DNA of 64,000 bases from Rubidibacter lacunae KORDI 51-2 (lineage in GTDB: Bacteria; Cyanobacteriota; Cyanobacteriia; Cyanobacteriales; Rubidibacteraceae): the NCBI RefSeq assembly GCF_000473895.1, contig NZ_ASSJ01000049.1:1-64000 (forward strand), written 5' to 3'. Below the pieces are notes generated by a model. That model saw only the letters and a program-made list of their open reading frames with translations, searched no databases and had not been told where the DNA came from. Below are positions 33,746-42,447 of the stretch, piece after piece. The first letter of the stretch is position 1; each line of letters starts with the position of its first letter. A program made the position numbers and the translations under genes.

Positions 33746-34417
33746 TTATTCCTCCATGTTGCGACCCATCCACACCACCTGTCCTAGCACCGCGAAGTCG
33801 ATGCCCTCAGCTGTCAGGTCCACCACATAGGGCGGGTACACCGGGTTATCTGAAATCACCTGCAGCTTCCTTCCCGGCTGCAGCTCCAACCGCTTCACCA
33901 GCAGCAATCCTTCGACCCGGATGACGTAGATGCCCGGCGGCAATGGCTCTGCGACCGTATGCGAAACCAGCATTTGGTCGCCGTGCAGGAGGGTCGGAGT
34001 CATTGAGTCCCCGCGCACGTCAATCAGCGTCACGTCCGACGGAGAGACGTGCAGGTCCTGCCGAAGCCACTCCAGATCGATAGAAACCCACCGCGCCGGG
34101 GGCTCCCAGTCGGCAAACGCCCCCGGACCCGCCGATGCCGAGATGTCGTAGTGGCGGATCGAAATGCTTTTTCCGGGCGGACGGAGTGACCCCTTCCCGG
34201 TCATCAGCCAACCGGGGTCCACATCGTAGACTTCACAGATGCGCGCCGATACCTCGATATCCGGCAAGCGCTCCTCCTGCTCGTAGCGAATCAGCGTGCG
34301 CAGACCGACGCGGATGCTGCGAGCGAACTCCTGCTGAGTCAGTTCGCCGCGAATTTCCTCGATCCGCCGACCGATGCCAGCGCTGAGGGGTGGCTCCTGG
34401 GGCGATGACCTTGACAT
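33746..34417 (-). CDS. CI-like repressor: XRE HTH plus S24 peptidase
   Basis: The protein has 223 residues. The HTH_XRE domain is at about 15-70 (LTQQEFARSIRVGLRTLIRY). A linker carries the Ala96-Gly97 cleavage pair (SASAGPGA). The LexA/CI-type peptidase follows with Ser138 in RGDSMTPTL and Lys175 in LLLVKRLE, so self-cleavage should occur. It is predicted to hold the element silent until RecA filaments trigger cleavage. It diverges from the prim-pol gene, with 179 bases of control region between them. Confidence 0.9.
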   Translation of the reverse strand: MSRSSPQEPPLSAGIGRRIEEIRGELTQQEFARSIRVGLRTLIRYEQEERLPDIEVSARICEVYDVDPGWLMTGKGSLRPPGKSISIRHYDISASAGPGAFADWEPPARWVSIDLEWLRQDLHVSPSDVTLIDVRGDSMTPTLLHGDQMLVSHTVAEPLPPGIYVIRVEGLLLVKRLELQPGRKLQVISDNPVYPPYVVDLTAEGIDFAVLGQVVWMGRNMEE

Positions 34418-34432
34418 AGAACATGCGTACTA
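34417..34432 (+). promoter_or_regulatory. Cyanobacterial SOS (LexA) box match
   Basis: Read on the minus strand this is TAGTACGCATGTTCTA, an exact fit to the cyanobacterial LexA consensus RGTACNNNDGTWCB. It touches the start codon of the repressor gene. Either host LexA or the element's own repressor could bind here. Confidence 0.65.
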
Positions 34433-34483
34433 AAATGACTATATTGGCATCGTACGAGAAAGATTTTAAAAAGTCCAGAAAAT

Positions 34484-34504
34484 GTGCCCAAACGGGCACT
34501 TTTT
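34484..34504 (+). promoter_or_regulatory. Palindrome with T-run between repressor and prim-pol
   Basis: GTGCCC-AAAC-GGGCAC is followed by five T residues. The six-base stem is short for a terminator, and the position between divergent genes suits an operator, but either is possible. Confidence 0.4.
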
Positions 34505-34534
34505 GAGTAGATCTTTTAAGAAAGTTCTTGTTAT

Positions 34535-34549
34535 AGTTCTTTTGTACTT
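34535..34549 (+). promoter_or_regulatory. Near-match to the SOS box upstream of prim-pol
   Basis: The reverse complement AAGTACAAAAGAACT fits RGTACNNNDGTWCB except at one position. It lies about 50 bases before the prim-pol start, beside a TTCTTG...CAAGAA inverted pair, where an operator is expected. Confidence 0.4.
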
Positions 34550-34596
34550 ATCAAGAATTCAGCCGCAACGAAAATGGCTGAAAGTGAGGTGGCTCA

Positions 34597-37041
34597 GTGG
34601 GCGCGCTGGATAATATCTTGCGACAGATGCCGGATGAATTGGCATGGGTTGCAGTTGGAAGGAACAAGGCTCCCTATCTGAAGAATTGGTCGATTCATCC
34701 GCTTTCAAAACAAGAAGTTGTCTCGGAGATTGCGGCGGGAAGGTGTCATGCCATCGGCGTGCTATGCGGCACGCCATCGGGCGGGCTGCTCTTCGTGGAT
34801 GTGGATGGAGCAAGTTGCGATCGCCTGGTGGAGAAACTCTCTGGACTCCCGCTCGCCGAAGCGCTGCCGAAGACGGTCGGGGTCACATCCGGCCGCCCGG
34901 GACGCTGCCAGTTGATTTATCGGGTGACACGGGAGCACTGGGACGCGATCGCCACCCGCAAGCTGAAGGCAGCGGTTCCGGGCGAAGGGTTGGAGCTGCG
35001 CTGGGACGGCTGCCAGTCGGTTGTCACCGGTCACCACCCGCAAACGGACGGCTACCGCTTCCTGCCGGGACAGAGCTTCGAGGAATGCGCGATCGCCCCC
35101 GCCCCTGGCTGGATGCTCCAACAGATGCAGCCGCAGACGTCATTAACGGCATCTTGGCAAGCGTTCGACCGCCAGTTTCGACTCCCCGTAAATGCTGCCG
35201 TCCCGCTGTATTGCTGCCTCAGCCGCGAGAACCGCCACCTCTTCGACGAGGGCGTGCCCCAAGGCTGCCGCGACAACTCCGGTGCCCGCCTCACTCGCGA
35301 CCTGCTCGGCACGGCCGGCTACCTCGCCGGCATCGGACAGATGTTTGAGGGCGACCCGCGCCAGATGCTCGACACGTTCTGCCAGCGCTGCTCGCCCCCG
35401 CTGTCAGAACGCGATGGCGATCGCCTCTGGAAGTCAGCGGTCAAAGACAACCCCGGGCCCAGCCTCTCGCCCGAACAGATCGAGGGCTGCATCAAAGGCT
35501 GGCTCTGGCGGCAGCGTCAAGAGTCGGCAGGCAAACCGCCCGCGATCGCCCCGGACTCCCCCGCCGACTTCCAGTCCACCATGACAGCCGTCGGCAAGAT
35601 CCTTCAAATCCCCAGCCGCGCGCGCCAAACTTGGGAACTCAACCAGCTCGCGCGCCGCCTCCGGCAGCCGCCCGATAGCTTGCGCGCCATGTTCTACGAC
35701 TACCAGCACGAATCCCACGACTTCGCCCCCCGCGACGTCCACGACTTCCTTGCCAGCCGCACCGAAGAGCGCCAATGGCTCGTCGCCGGGTACATCAGCG
35801 CCGCCACCACCATCGTCCTCTACGCCGACGGCGGCACCGGCAAGACCCTCCTCGCTTACGACCTCATCAAGGCGATCGCCTCCGGTCGCCCCTGGAACGG
35901 CTTCCGCACCCAGCAGGTCAAATGCCTCCTCGTCCAAACCGACGAGCCCGAGATCGACACCCGCGAGCGCCTCGACATCGCCGGCTACGCCGAGGAAGTC
36001 AAACGGGGTTGGGTGGCGATCGAGCAGCACTGGCAGTTCTCCCAGATGCATCAACTGCGCCTCTGGATTACCCGCGAGCGCCCCGGCTTCGTCGTCATCG
36101 ACTCCCTCACCAGCGCCAACCGCGCTGCAACAGCCGAAGAGAAAGACACCACCTACGCCAGCAGCCTTTACGACCTCGTCGACCTAGCGAACGATTTCGG
36201 CTGCACCTTCCTAGTGCTGCACCACGAGAACAAGGGCGGTGCCGTACGCGGTACGACAGCGATTCGCAATAACGTTTCCGAAGTCTGGCACCTGCGCCGC
36301 CCCAAACCCGCAGAGGTCAACCAGGGACTTGGACGCAACCATCGCATCCTGGACGTTGAGAAGTCGCGTTCGGGCTGCAGCGGCAACTACACGCTGGAGC
36401 TGAACGTGGAGGACTATTCCTGGAGCTACCAAGGCGAACATTCGGAATCCGTCCGCGACGAGCGTCCGCTCTCAGCGCGGCTGCTCGACTATCTGGAGCT
36501 GCATCATGGCATCCGCTACGAACCTCAGGAGCTGCTGGGGGTGGAAGATCTGGGCGGTGCTACGCGCGACACCATCCGCAAGAGTTTGGAGCGATTGCGC
36601 AAAAAAGGTCTGGTCGAAGCCGAACACCGACTGAAGGACAACGGCAACGGGCAGGGTGGCAAGACCCGCTACAAAGTCTACTTCGTGCCCGACGCGCGTA
36701 TGTCTCCCAGGGCGGTGTCCAGCGAGCCCGAAACGCAGGCAGGGTCTAGCGTCGAGTCGCTGGACGGCTGTAACGGAGCGCAACCCCCCGTCCAGCGAGC
36801 GGAATCCCCCCCAGCAGAGGAAGCGCAGGTCGTTGGACGGCAAAAACGCGTCAACTCAAATTTGCAGGTGGGCGATCGCTGTCGCTACTGCGGGCCCTCG
36901 GGGTCAATAGCAGTGACCTGTCGGGGCAGGGCGCTGGAGGTACTGGCGATCGCCGATGGCAAAGCCCACGTAAAAGCCCCGAAGTGGGCGTATGCCTACG
37001 ACATCCCCCTAGCCCACCTGCGCACAATCAAGCCCGCCTAA
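34597..37041 (+). CDS. Prim-pol / AAA (RepA-like) replication protein
   Basis: A GTG start at 34597 follows GAGGTGG. The protein has 814 residues. The N-terminal 180 form a bifunctional primase-polymerase domain: LAWVAVGRNKAPYLKNWS, GLLFVDVDGA with catalytic acids, and the histidine in SVVTGHHPQTDGYRF. A primase C-terminal-like helical part follows. A RecA/RepA-like helicase domain has Walker A ADGGTGKTLLAY at 410-421, LLVQTDEPEID, and FVVIDSLTSANRA. The C-terminal winged-helix part ends with a small beta domain. It is the replicase of a plasmid-like or phage-satellite element. Confidence 0.88.
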   Translation: MGALDNILRQMPDELAWVAVGRNKAPYLKNWSIHPLSKQEVVSEIAAGRCHAIGVLCGTPSGGLLFVDVDGASCDRLVEKLSGLPLAEALPKTVGVTSGRPGRCQLIYRVTREHWDAIATRKLKAAVPGEGLELRWDGCQSVVTGHHPQTDGYRFLPGQSFEECAIAPAPGWMLQQMQPQTSLTASWQAFDRQFRLPVNAAVPLYCCLSRENRHLFDEGVPQGCRDNSGARLTRDLLGTAGYLAGIGQMFEGDPRQMLDTFCQRCSPPLSERDGDRLWKSAVKDNPGPSLSPEQIEGCIKGWLWRQRQESAGKPPAIAPDSPADFQSTMTAVGKILQIPSRARQTWELNQLARRLRQPPDSLRAMFYDYQHESHDFAPRDVHDFLASRTEERQWLVAGYISAATTIVLYADGGTGKTLLAYDLIKAIASGRPWNGFRTQQVKCLLVQTDEPEIDTRERLDIAGYAEEVKRGWVAIEQHWQFSQMHQLRLWITRERPGFVVIDSLTSANRAATAEEKDTTYASSLYDLVDLANDFGCTFLVLHHENKGGAVRGTTAIRNNVSEVWHLRRPKPAEVNQGLGRNHRILDVEKSRSGCSGNYTLELNVEDYSWSYQGEHSESVRDERPLSARLLDYLELHHGIRYEPQELLGVEDLGGATRDTIRKSLERLRKKGLVEAEHRLKDNGNGQGGKTRYKVYFVPDARMSPRAVSSEPETQAGSSVESLDGCNGAQPPVQRAESPPAEEAQVVGRQKRVNSNLQVGDRCRYCGPSGSIAVTCRGRALEVLAIADGKAHVKAPKWAYAYDIPLAHLRTIKPA

Positions 37042-37244
37042 ATCGAGACTCCGAATCATGAACGCGCATCAGACCGAGCGCACTGCACTGAGAGCGACCC
37101 GGGGCGCGAACGCCCTACCCTGCTCGGTGCAAGCCCCGCCAACCATGCGTTCGACGCCAGAGCCTTTTTAAAGGGATTGCCGAAACTCTCAGAGCAAGGC
37201 GATTCAAGCCTCACCTAAGGAAAACTGGATCCCTCATCCGTGCC
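37042..37244 (+). other. Spacer between replicase and methyltransferase remnant
   Basis: These are 203 bases without a gene. They contain GC-rich inverted pieces near 37080-37170 but no clear terminator. Confidence 0.3.
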
Positions 37245-38334
37245 ATGTGCTCAGCACCCCCCACTACTGATGAACGACTTCTCCGCCAGCTCGACCTCTG
37301 CTCCGGCGTCGGGGCGGGCTTCCCCTTCGCCGCCCTCCAGTTCGGGAGCTTCCGCCTCGTCGGCTTTTGCGAGCGCGACCCCTACTGCCGCGACGTCCTC
37401 GCCAAACGTTACCCCGGCATACCCATCCACCTCGAGGTCGCAGATACCGACTGGCGATCGCTGCGCGGCAAGGTCGATCTCGTCACCGCCTCGCCTCCCT
37501 GCCAACCCTTCTCCGTCCAAGGCAAACGGCTCGGGCGCGACGACGAGCGCGACTGCTTCCCCACAATCCTCCGAGCGATCGCCGCACTCCAACCCGCCTA
37601 CTTCGCCATCGAGAACGTCCCCGGACTGCTTCGCTGCCCTTTGCGACCCGGACAAACATCCGGCAGCTATTTTGCAGTGCTTGCAGAGGCAATCGCCCAG
37701 CTCGGCTACCGACTCGACCGCCCGCTCGTCGTCGGCAGCGGACACCTTGGCGCTCCCTTCCCTCGCCGAAGGCTATTGCTGGTTGCCTTCGCCTGCTGCC
37801 TTAAGCTGCCGTGGGACCGGGCGACCTCCTGGACAGACCAAGCTCGAAGCCACCTTGAGGGCGTCTGGCGTGCTGCAGCGCAACGAGGTCATCAACCCGG
37901 CTTTCCTGAGCACCTGCTACGGACTCCCGGAAAGCTTCCTCGACCCATCGGACTCCCGAGCCGCAGTCGAACTCTGCGCCATCAGCGCATGGCAGCCGGA
38001 AACCTACTGGACCCGCGCGTGGCTGCGATCGCCCTCCGGCGGGTCCAATACTGGCACGATCTCGCAGAAGAAACCCGCCAGCGGCAGCCTCTATAAGTTC
38101 CTGCAGCACAAGACGGATATAGCCGGACGGGTGCAGAGGGATCCCAGAATCGCCAGCGAACGGGACCGGAACCCCAAGGAACCAGACCACTGGTTCTAGG
38201 CATACTGCTGGGACGAGAAGGTCGGCGATCCCTGGAAGACCCGCAAGCGCTCCGTCCCGCGCGGCAAGTTATCCCAGGTGCGTCAGGCGATCGCGCGCGG
38301 TCAGCCCATCGCCGCAGTCCTGCCGTTGCTTTGA
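37245..38334 (+). pseudogene. C5-cytosine DNA methyltransferase, frameshifted and with in-frame TAG
   Basis: The N-terminal 190 residues are intact: LDLCSGVGAGFPFAALQFGS, the catalytic PCQPFSVQGKRLGRDDERD, and AIENVPGLL. Between about 37790 and 37900 the coding frame shifts, and the C-terminal part continues in another frame with NPAFLSTCYGLPESFLDPSD. In that frame TAG at 38197-38199 interrupts EPDHWF and AYCWDEKVGDPW before the final SQVRQAIARGQPIAAVLPLL. Without the C-terminal DNA-recognition part the enzyme should be inactive. A shorter relative is at 6203. Loss of methylation may reflect domestication. Confidence 0.75.
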
Positions 38335-38382
38335 GTAATTGACGTTCGCAACCGAAGCAATTCTAAGAAAAGGTAATTCGAG

Positions 38383-38592
38383 ATGACTGAAAAGCTCTGG
38401 AAATCGACGAGAGAGGCTACTGAGGACCTCGATATCTCCCGTTGGACTCTCGCAAGGATGCGGTCGGATGGGACACTCCAGATTGGCACTCACTATCGGA
38501 TCAAGAGCCGCTCGGGGGCAGCTCGACCGTCTTATCAGTGGAACGTCATAGCAATTACTCGGGTTCTCAACAAGCCGCTGGAGTACCGATAG
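38383..38592 (+). CDS. Excisionase-like HTH protein (69 aa)
   Basis: MTEKLWKSTREATEDLDISR leads to WTLARMRSDGTLQIGTHYRI, a winged-helix pattern of Xis/MerR-like proteins in which WTLARMR is the recognition part. The segment SYQWNVIAITRVL is the wing and last helix. It ends inside the 3' end of the integrase gene (tail-to-tail overlap of 26 nt). Size and place support a recombination directionality factor. Alternatively it is a minor transcription regulator. Confidence 0.65.
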   Translation: MTEKLWKSTREATEDLDISRWTLARMRSDGTLQIGTHYRIKSRSGAARPSYQWNVIAITRVLNKPLEYR

Positions 38593-39709
38593 CTTCAGTT
38601 TCGGCGGGCAACTCTGGAGCCATGGGACGATCTGCTCGTTGCAGTATTAACGAGAAGACCAGTCGTTGATGCCGGTCGTTGTACCAGTGCCCGTAGTGCG
38701 TGTGGTGAATTTGTACTGAATGTCCCATTTGGTAAGCCGCCGAGCCGGTATCAATTCCAAACTTTGCAGCACGTCCAGCCCAAGCATGGCGGAGGTCATA
38801 GGGCTTGAACGGGACGCCAGCCCTTCGAAAATATTGACCGACTGCTCTGCCGATATCCTTCGAGTTATTGGTGGGGAGCTTGACCTCGAAAAGCCCCCAC
38901 TCCTGCCACCATTCTGGATACAGGGGCATCACACCTTCTCTATATCCGGTCTTTCCAGCCAGCACGGAGATAATCCCCGGCTCGTTTTTGATGGCTTCCG
39001 TATCGAAGAGCCAGACTTCGGACGGTCTCAACCCATAGGCTGCAATGATTCCATATACCCAACCCCACTGTGGATTTCGCGTACTGAGTTTGAGAAACCA
39101 CTCCGCAATAGTCCGATCATCGGGTAGGTCACGGGGGTTGATCCGGCGAGTCGACTTCTTACCGCGATACTTGCTCGTATCAAACGGCAGATCGGCAAAC
39201 TTCGCTAGGGCGCCGAGTGCAACACAGAAGCGGTCTCTAAGCCTCGTCCCTGGTTCTGTCGCAAGTACAGCTCTTTCCAAACGGGCAACGGTCAGCTCTT
39301 CATGCGGCGGAAGCTCGCGGAATACTCTCAAATAATCCTTACACCAGGTTTGATGGGTCGTTTCTGTGAGTTGGCGAGTAGAGAAATAGTGCTCTCGAAA
39401 GCACTGCACCAGCTTCTCTGTTTCGGGAATCGTCTCTACCGGTTTGGATTTCCCGTACGACTCCCAGGAGAACGAGCCCAGATCGAGCTGGGCAGAAATC
39501 TCCCGCGCTTTGGCCTCAGCGACCTTTACCCCTGCCGGGTTCGCATGTACGCCAAGGAAAATCCTCTGCTGGTGGGGCTCTTTCCTGTCCGAGCCTGGTT
39601 TAGGCGGCAGAGTCGATCGCAGAAGCAAGCGATTCTTGCGCATCTCGATCCGAACGCCGATGCTCGATGCCTTAAGGCGCCCATTGGCCTGCGCAACTCG
39701 GTCCCTCAT
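38567..39709 (-). CDS. Tyrosine recombinase (integrase)
   Basis: The protein has 380 residues. An Arg/Lys-rich N-terminal arm-binding region is followed by a core-binding helical part. The catalytic domain has IIAAYGLRPSEVWL with the first Arg, then YDLRHAWAGRAAKFG with the His-x-x-Arg pair, QMGHSVQIHHTHYGHWYND with the late His, and the Tyr near the end. All catalytic positions appear intact. The gene begins about 105 bases from the tRNA fragment at 39814, so it is placed to integrate into that site. Confidence 0.92.
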   Translation of the reverse strand: MRDRVAQANGRLKASSIGVRIEMRKNRLLLRSTLPPKPGSDRKEPHQQRIFLGVHANPAGVKVAEAKAREISAQLDLGSFSWESYGKSKPVETIPETEKLVQCFREHYFSTRQLTETTHQTWCKDYLRVFRELPPHEELTVARLERAVLATEPGTRLRDRFCVALGALAKFADLPFDTSKYRGKKSTRRINPRDLPDDRTIAEWFLKLSTRNPQWGWVYGIIAAYGLRPSEVWLFDTEAIKNEPGIISVLAGKTGYREGVMPLYPEWWQEWGLFEVKLPTNNSKDIGRAVGQYFRRAGVPFKPYDLRHAWAGRAAKFGIDTGSAAYQMGHSVQIHHTHYGHWYNDRHQRLVFSLILQRADRPMAPELPAETEAIGTPAAC

Positions 39710-39813
39710 GGTGACAACCGCCTCACCCTCTACTAGTCACCATTCTAGTCACTAAAACGCACATGAACGGAAAAGCTACTGATATATCGCAATCATAGAC
39801 TATGAAGCAGGGA

Positions 39814-39855
39814 CTCATAAGCCTCGTGTCGGGTGTTCAAATCACCCCTGAGCCA
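39814..39855 (+). other. Attachment site: 3' fragment of a tRNA gene with CAU anticodon
   Basis: The fragment starts with the anticodon loop CTCATAA, then GCCTC, a five-base variable loop, the T-arm GGGTG-TTCAAAT-CACCC and the acceptor strand CTGAGCC plus A. The 5' half of the tRNA is absent: upstream bases cannot pair with GCCTC or CTGAGCC. Crossover in the anticodon loop is usual for tyrosine integrases. The anticodon fits tRNA-Met or tRNA-Ile2. It is thus attR, with the intact tRNA expected at the far end. Confidence 0.8.
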
Positions 39856-39866
39856 TCCTCAAAACT

Positions 39867-39905
39867 ACGCCGGAATCTCCCGACACAAATGGGTTCCGGC
39901 GTTTT
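39867..39905 (+). terminator. Terminator after tRNA remnant
   Basis: ACGCCGGAA and TTCCGGCGT form a perfect nine-base stem with an 18-base loop, followed by TTTT. It is probably the original terminator of the tRNA gene and therefore chromosomal. Confidence 0.7.
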
Positions 39906-40305
39906 GGCGTTTGGAACTCGTTTGAGCTGCAGGTGCCATTGAGGCCGGATGGGGTAGGGAAACCCAGTCAAAATTTAGTCCAATGGACAAACTATGCACC
40001 AACCTCACTTGTACGCATGTGCCCTTTACGTACGATCGGCACCAGAGACTGACGCACAACAGGCAGAGCTTGCTAACTCGACCCAGCACAGTAAACTAGT
40101 TCATATGTACCATTAACTTTAGAGGCTGTTTGAAAAGGGTCCAGCTGAGTATCAGACTACCTTGAGCTACCCCTAGAAAGGCCTTGAAAGTTCTGTTCCC
40201 TCGTCGTGAGTCATGTGCCTATTTTCGCGAAACTCTACTTTTCAAATAACCTCTTAAGTTGACAATTCCCTACGGTGCAGTCATCTCAGAAGTTTTTTCA
40301 TTCAA
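39906..40305. other. Chromosomal gap containing a MITE
   Basis: Apart from the MITE annotated at 40122-40253, no gene or RNA is seen in this stretch. Confidence 0.5.
40122..40253. mobile_element. 132-bp MITE with terminal inverted repeats
   Basis: The ends GAGGCTGTTTGAAAAG and (inverted) GAGGTTATTTGAAAAG match at 14 of 16 positions. TTA flanks both sides (40119-40121 and 40254-40256), a 3-bp target duplication. The interior has no ORF, so it needs a transposase in trans. Confidence 0.7.
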
Positions 40306-41535
40306 TTAGACATCATTTGTCAGTTTCAGCCACCTGGCTGAGGAAGTCAAGGTCAAACCCTGAACGGATACTGAAATCAAAACGATAAAGAAGACCAAAT
40401 TAAAAATGACTCTAGAATCGTCCAAGCCCGCAGAGATGGGAGCGATCGCCAAGATAATCGGTACGGCTCCCCGCAGCCCTACCCAAGACACGAAGGTTTT
40501 TTCTTGCCAGCTATACCTTGCCAACGCCAAGCCAATAAATACACTCAATGGACGTGCTATAAACATCAGAAACAAGGCGATCGCTATGGCAACTGGTGCG
40601 ACCCCTAGTAGTTGTGAGGGGAACACTAAAAGCCCTAGAACTAAAAACATGCTGATTTGCATTATCCAGGCATTCCCTTCCATAAAACTAGCAATCTCCT
40701 CCTTGAAGGGATATCGTTGGTTGCCAAGGACTACACCTGCCACGTAAATTGCTAGAAAGCCATTGCCTTGTAGCAAAGTAGCAATTCCATAAATTAATAA
40801 AACGCGCCCTACAGTTAGAACGGGGTACAGTTCTTTTGTGTCGAAGGAAAAGCGATTGGTCGTCCAACTCATCAGAAGTCCGATGCCATAACCCACAAGT
40901 GTTGCCACACCCAGTCGTAAGAGTAATGTCACCATTATCGTCATCAGTCCGGTAGAGGAAGGGTCTGAGGCGGCCAAGACTTTTACTAACGTATCCGTAA
41001 GTAAAACTGCCATTGGATCGTTACTGCCAGATTCAAGTTCTAGTAATGGTTTAAGGTGACCCTTAAGACCCGATCTGTCTGACTTGAGAATTGAAAAGAC
41101 GGCGGCAGCATCAGTTGAAGAAACGATCGCGCCCAATAGTAACCCTTCTAACCAACTAATTCCATCTAGCCCAAAATCAAACGAAGAGAACGATCCCAAA
41201 ACGGCCCAAGCAAATGTCCCCAGTATGAGTGTGGTGAGTGCAACGCCAAGTGTTGAGAGAACCAACCCTACGCCCAAAACTGGCTGAATGGTACGCCATT
41301 GTGTTTCCATCCCGCCATTAAACAAGATGAACATCAGCGCAATATCGCCGATTGTTTTGGCTAACTGGTAGTTGTCGAAGTAAATTCCCCCAATTCCTTC
41401 AGAGCCTGCCAGCATCCCAATTAGCAGGAATATAAGCAGTCCAGGAACCCCAAACCTAGTTGATAGCTTGCTGGCAGCAACACTCAAAATCAGTAGCAAG
41501 CCAGCAGCAAAGCAGAATAACTCCAGGGATGGCAT
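40306..41535 (-). CDS. Potassium/proton (CPA-type) antiporter, NhaP2/CvrA-like
   Basis: The chosen start at 41535 (MPSLELFCFAAGLLL) gives 409 residues; the frame is open to 41601. About twelve membrane helices are evident. Family motifs include GVPGLLIFLLIGMLAGSEG, the ion-site region GAIVSSTDAAAVFSIL, LLELESGSNDPMAVLL and WVGLRGAVPIILA. E. coli CvrA and similar proteins carry a cytoplasmic RCK domain that is absent here, so this is a short form. Its job should be K+ or Na+ export driven by protons. It faces away from the K+ channel gene. Confidence 0.88.
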   Translation of the reverse strand: MPSLELFCFAAGLLLILSVAASKLSTRFGVPGLLIFLLIGMLAGSEGIGGIYFDNYQLAKTIGDIALMFILFNGGMETQWRTIQPVLGVGLVLSTLGVALTTLILGTFAWAVLGSFSSFDFGLDGISWLEGLLLGAIVSSTDAAAVFSILKSDRSGLKGHLKPLLELESGSNDPMAVLLTDTLVKVLAASDPSSTGLMTIMVTLLLRLGVATLVGYGIGLLMSWTTNRFSFDTKELYPVLTVGRVLLIYGIATLLQGNGFLAIYVAGVVLGNQRYPFKEEIASFMEGNAWIMQISMFLVLGLLVFPSQLLGVAPVAIAIALFLMFIARPLSVFIGLALARYSWQEKTFVSWVGLRGAVPIILAIAPISAGLDDSRVIFNLVFFIVLISVSVQGLTLTSSARWLKLTNDV

Positions 41536-41601
41536 GGGTGTCAACTCTATTGAAACAGTATTACTTTCCAAAGAACTACTGCAAGGGCACAGGATTGTCA
41601 A

Positions 41602-42447
41602 CTCCTGTGTCAGTGCGCGCTCATCCGGGGATCGAGTTGCAATTTACGGACTGTTTCCTGGGAAACCCAAGCTACTGAATCCATATTAGGTGGTACTACC
41701 CTGCTACTACTGGGGCGAATCGACTGAAAAAAGATGCTCCTAGCAGCGCGAGTTTTTGCCTCACATGGCATGAGTCTCTTAAAAACCTTGCCTGGGAGCA
41801 AACATCGTCTAGGTTGTACCCAACTACGACTCTCCGAGCTAGCCTCCCTCAGGCGACACTCTAGATAGGTTGGGAGCTGGTTCGGGGGGGGCGAATCTGT
41901 GGCAACATCGATCCCTAGCCTTGAGCAAGCGTCACGATGGCAGCACCAGCAAAACCGCTATCGGCTGGAGTTTGAAATTTAGACTACTCGCTATACCTCC
42001 GCTACAGTGTAAGTTTTGTCAGTCAACCAGGCTTGGGGATTCTCATTGCCATCCAATGCTCTGGCAAGCCAGCTTGTCAGGGACGATCCAACAATACAAA
42101 CCCTGACTGACACAAGTGCATCTAACCACGCAAGCGTGTGGCAAGATTGCATGGGTTTCAGGAAATGTGCGAGTCATTCAGACATAAACCTCCAGCCGAT
42201 CGTCGGGACGATGTAACTGGCTATTTTTAGCGCGCGCTTAGTGAGTTCTGTATTTTAAGCCCAACGCTTAGATGGTTTTCCGCTTCGGATCCTGAAGCCT
42301 GGGATGCCAGCAGAAGTAGGGCGGTTCAAACCGATTAGCTGCTGTATCATCGTCGTGCAAGAGACTTATCTGCAGGGAAACCTCGCCGGTTGGGCAGGTT
42401 TGGTAGGTTTTTTTAGGACGCTACCCGATAGCTAGAGGAACGGAAAG
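41602..42447. other. Long intergenic region, no supported gene
   Basis: Small frames exist on the plus strand (for example 41870-42106) but none has family features. The region should contain the promoters for the antiporter (minus) and, near 42360-42440, for the channel gene. A Shine-Dalgarno GAGG at about 42434 precedes the channel ATG. Confidence 0.4.

Noticed and set aside
35434-36054. Minus-strand frame opposite the prim-pol gene
   Set aside because: It is glycine/valine-rich and is explained entirely by the codon composition of the replicase gene.
39780-39860. Complete tRNA gene
   Set aside because: Only the half from the anticodon loop onward folds; upstream bases cannot complete the anticodon or acceptor stems.
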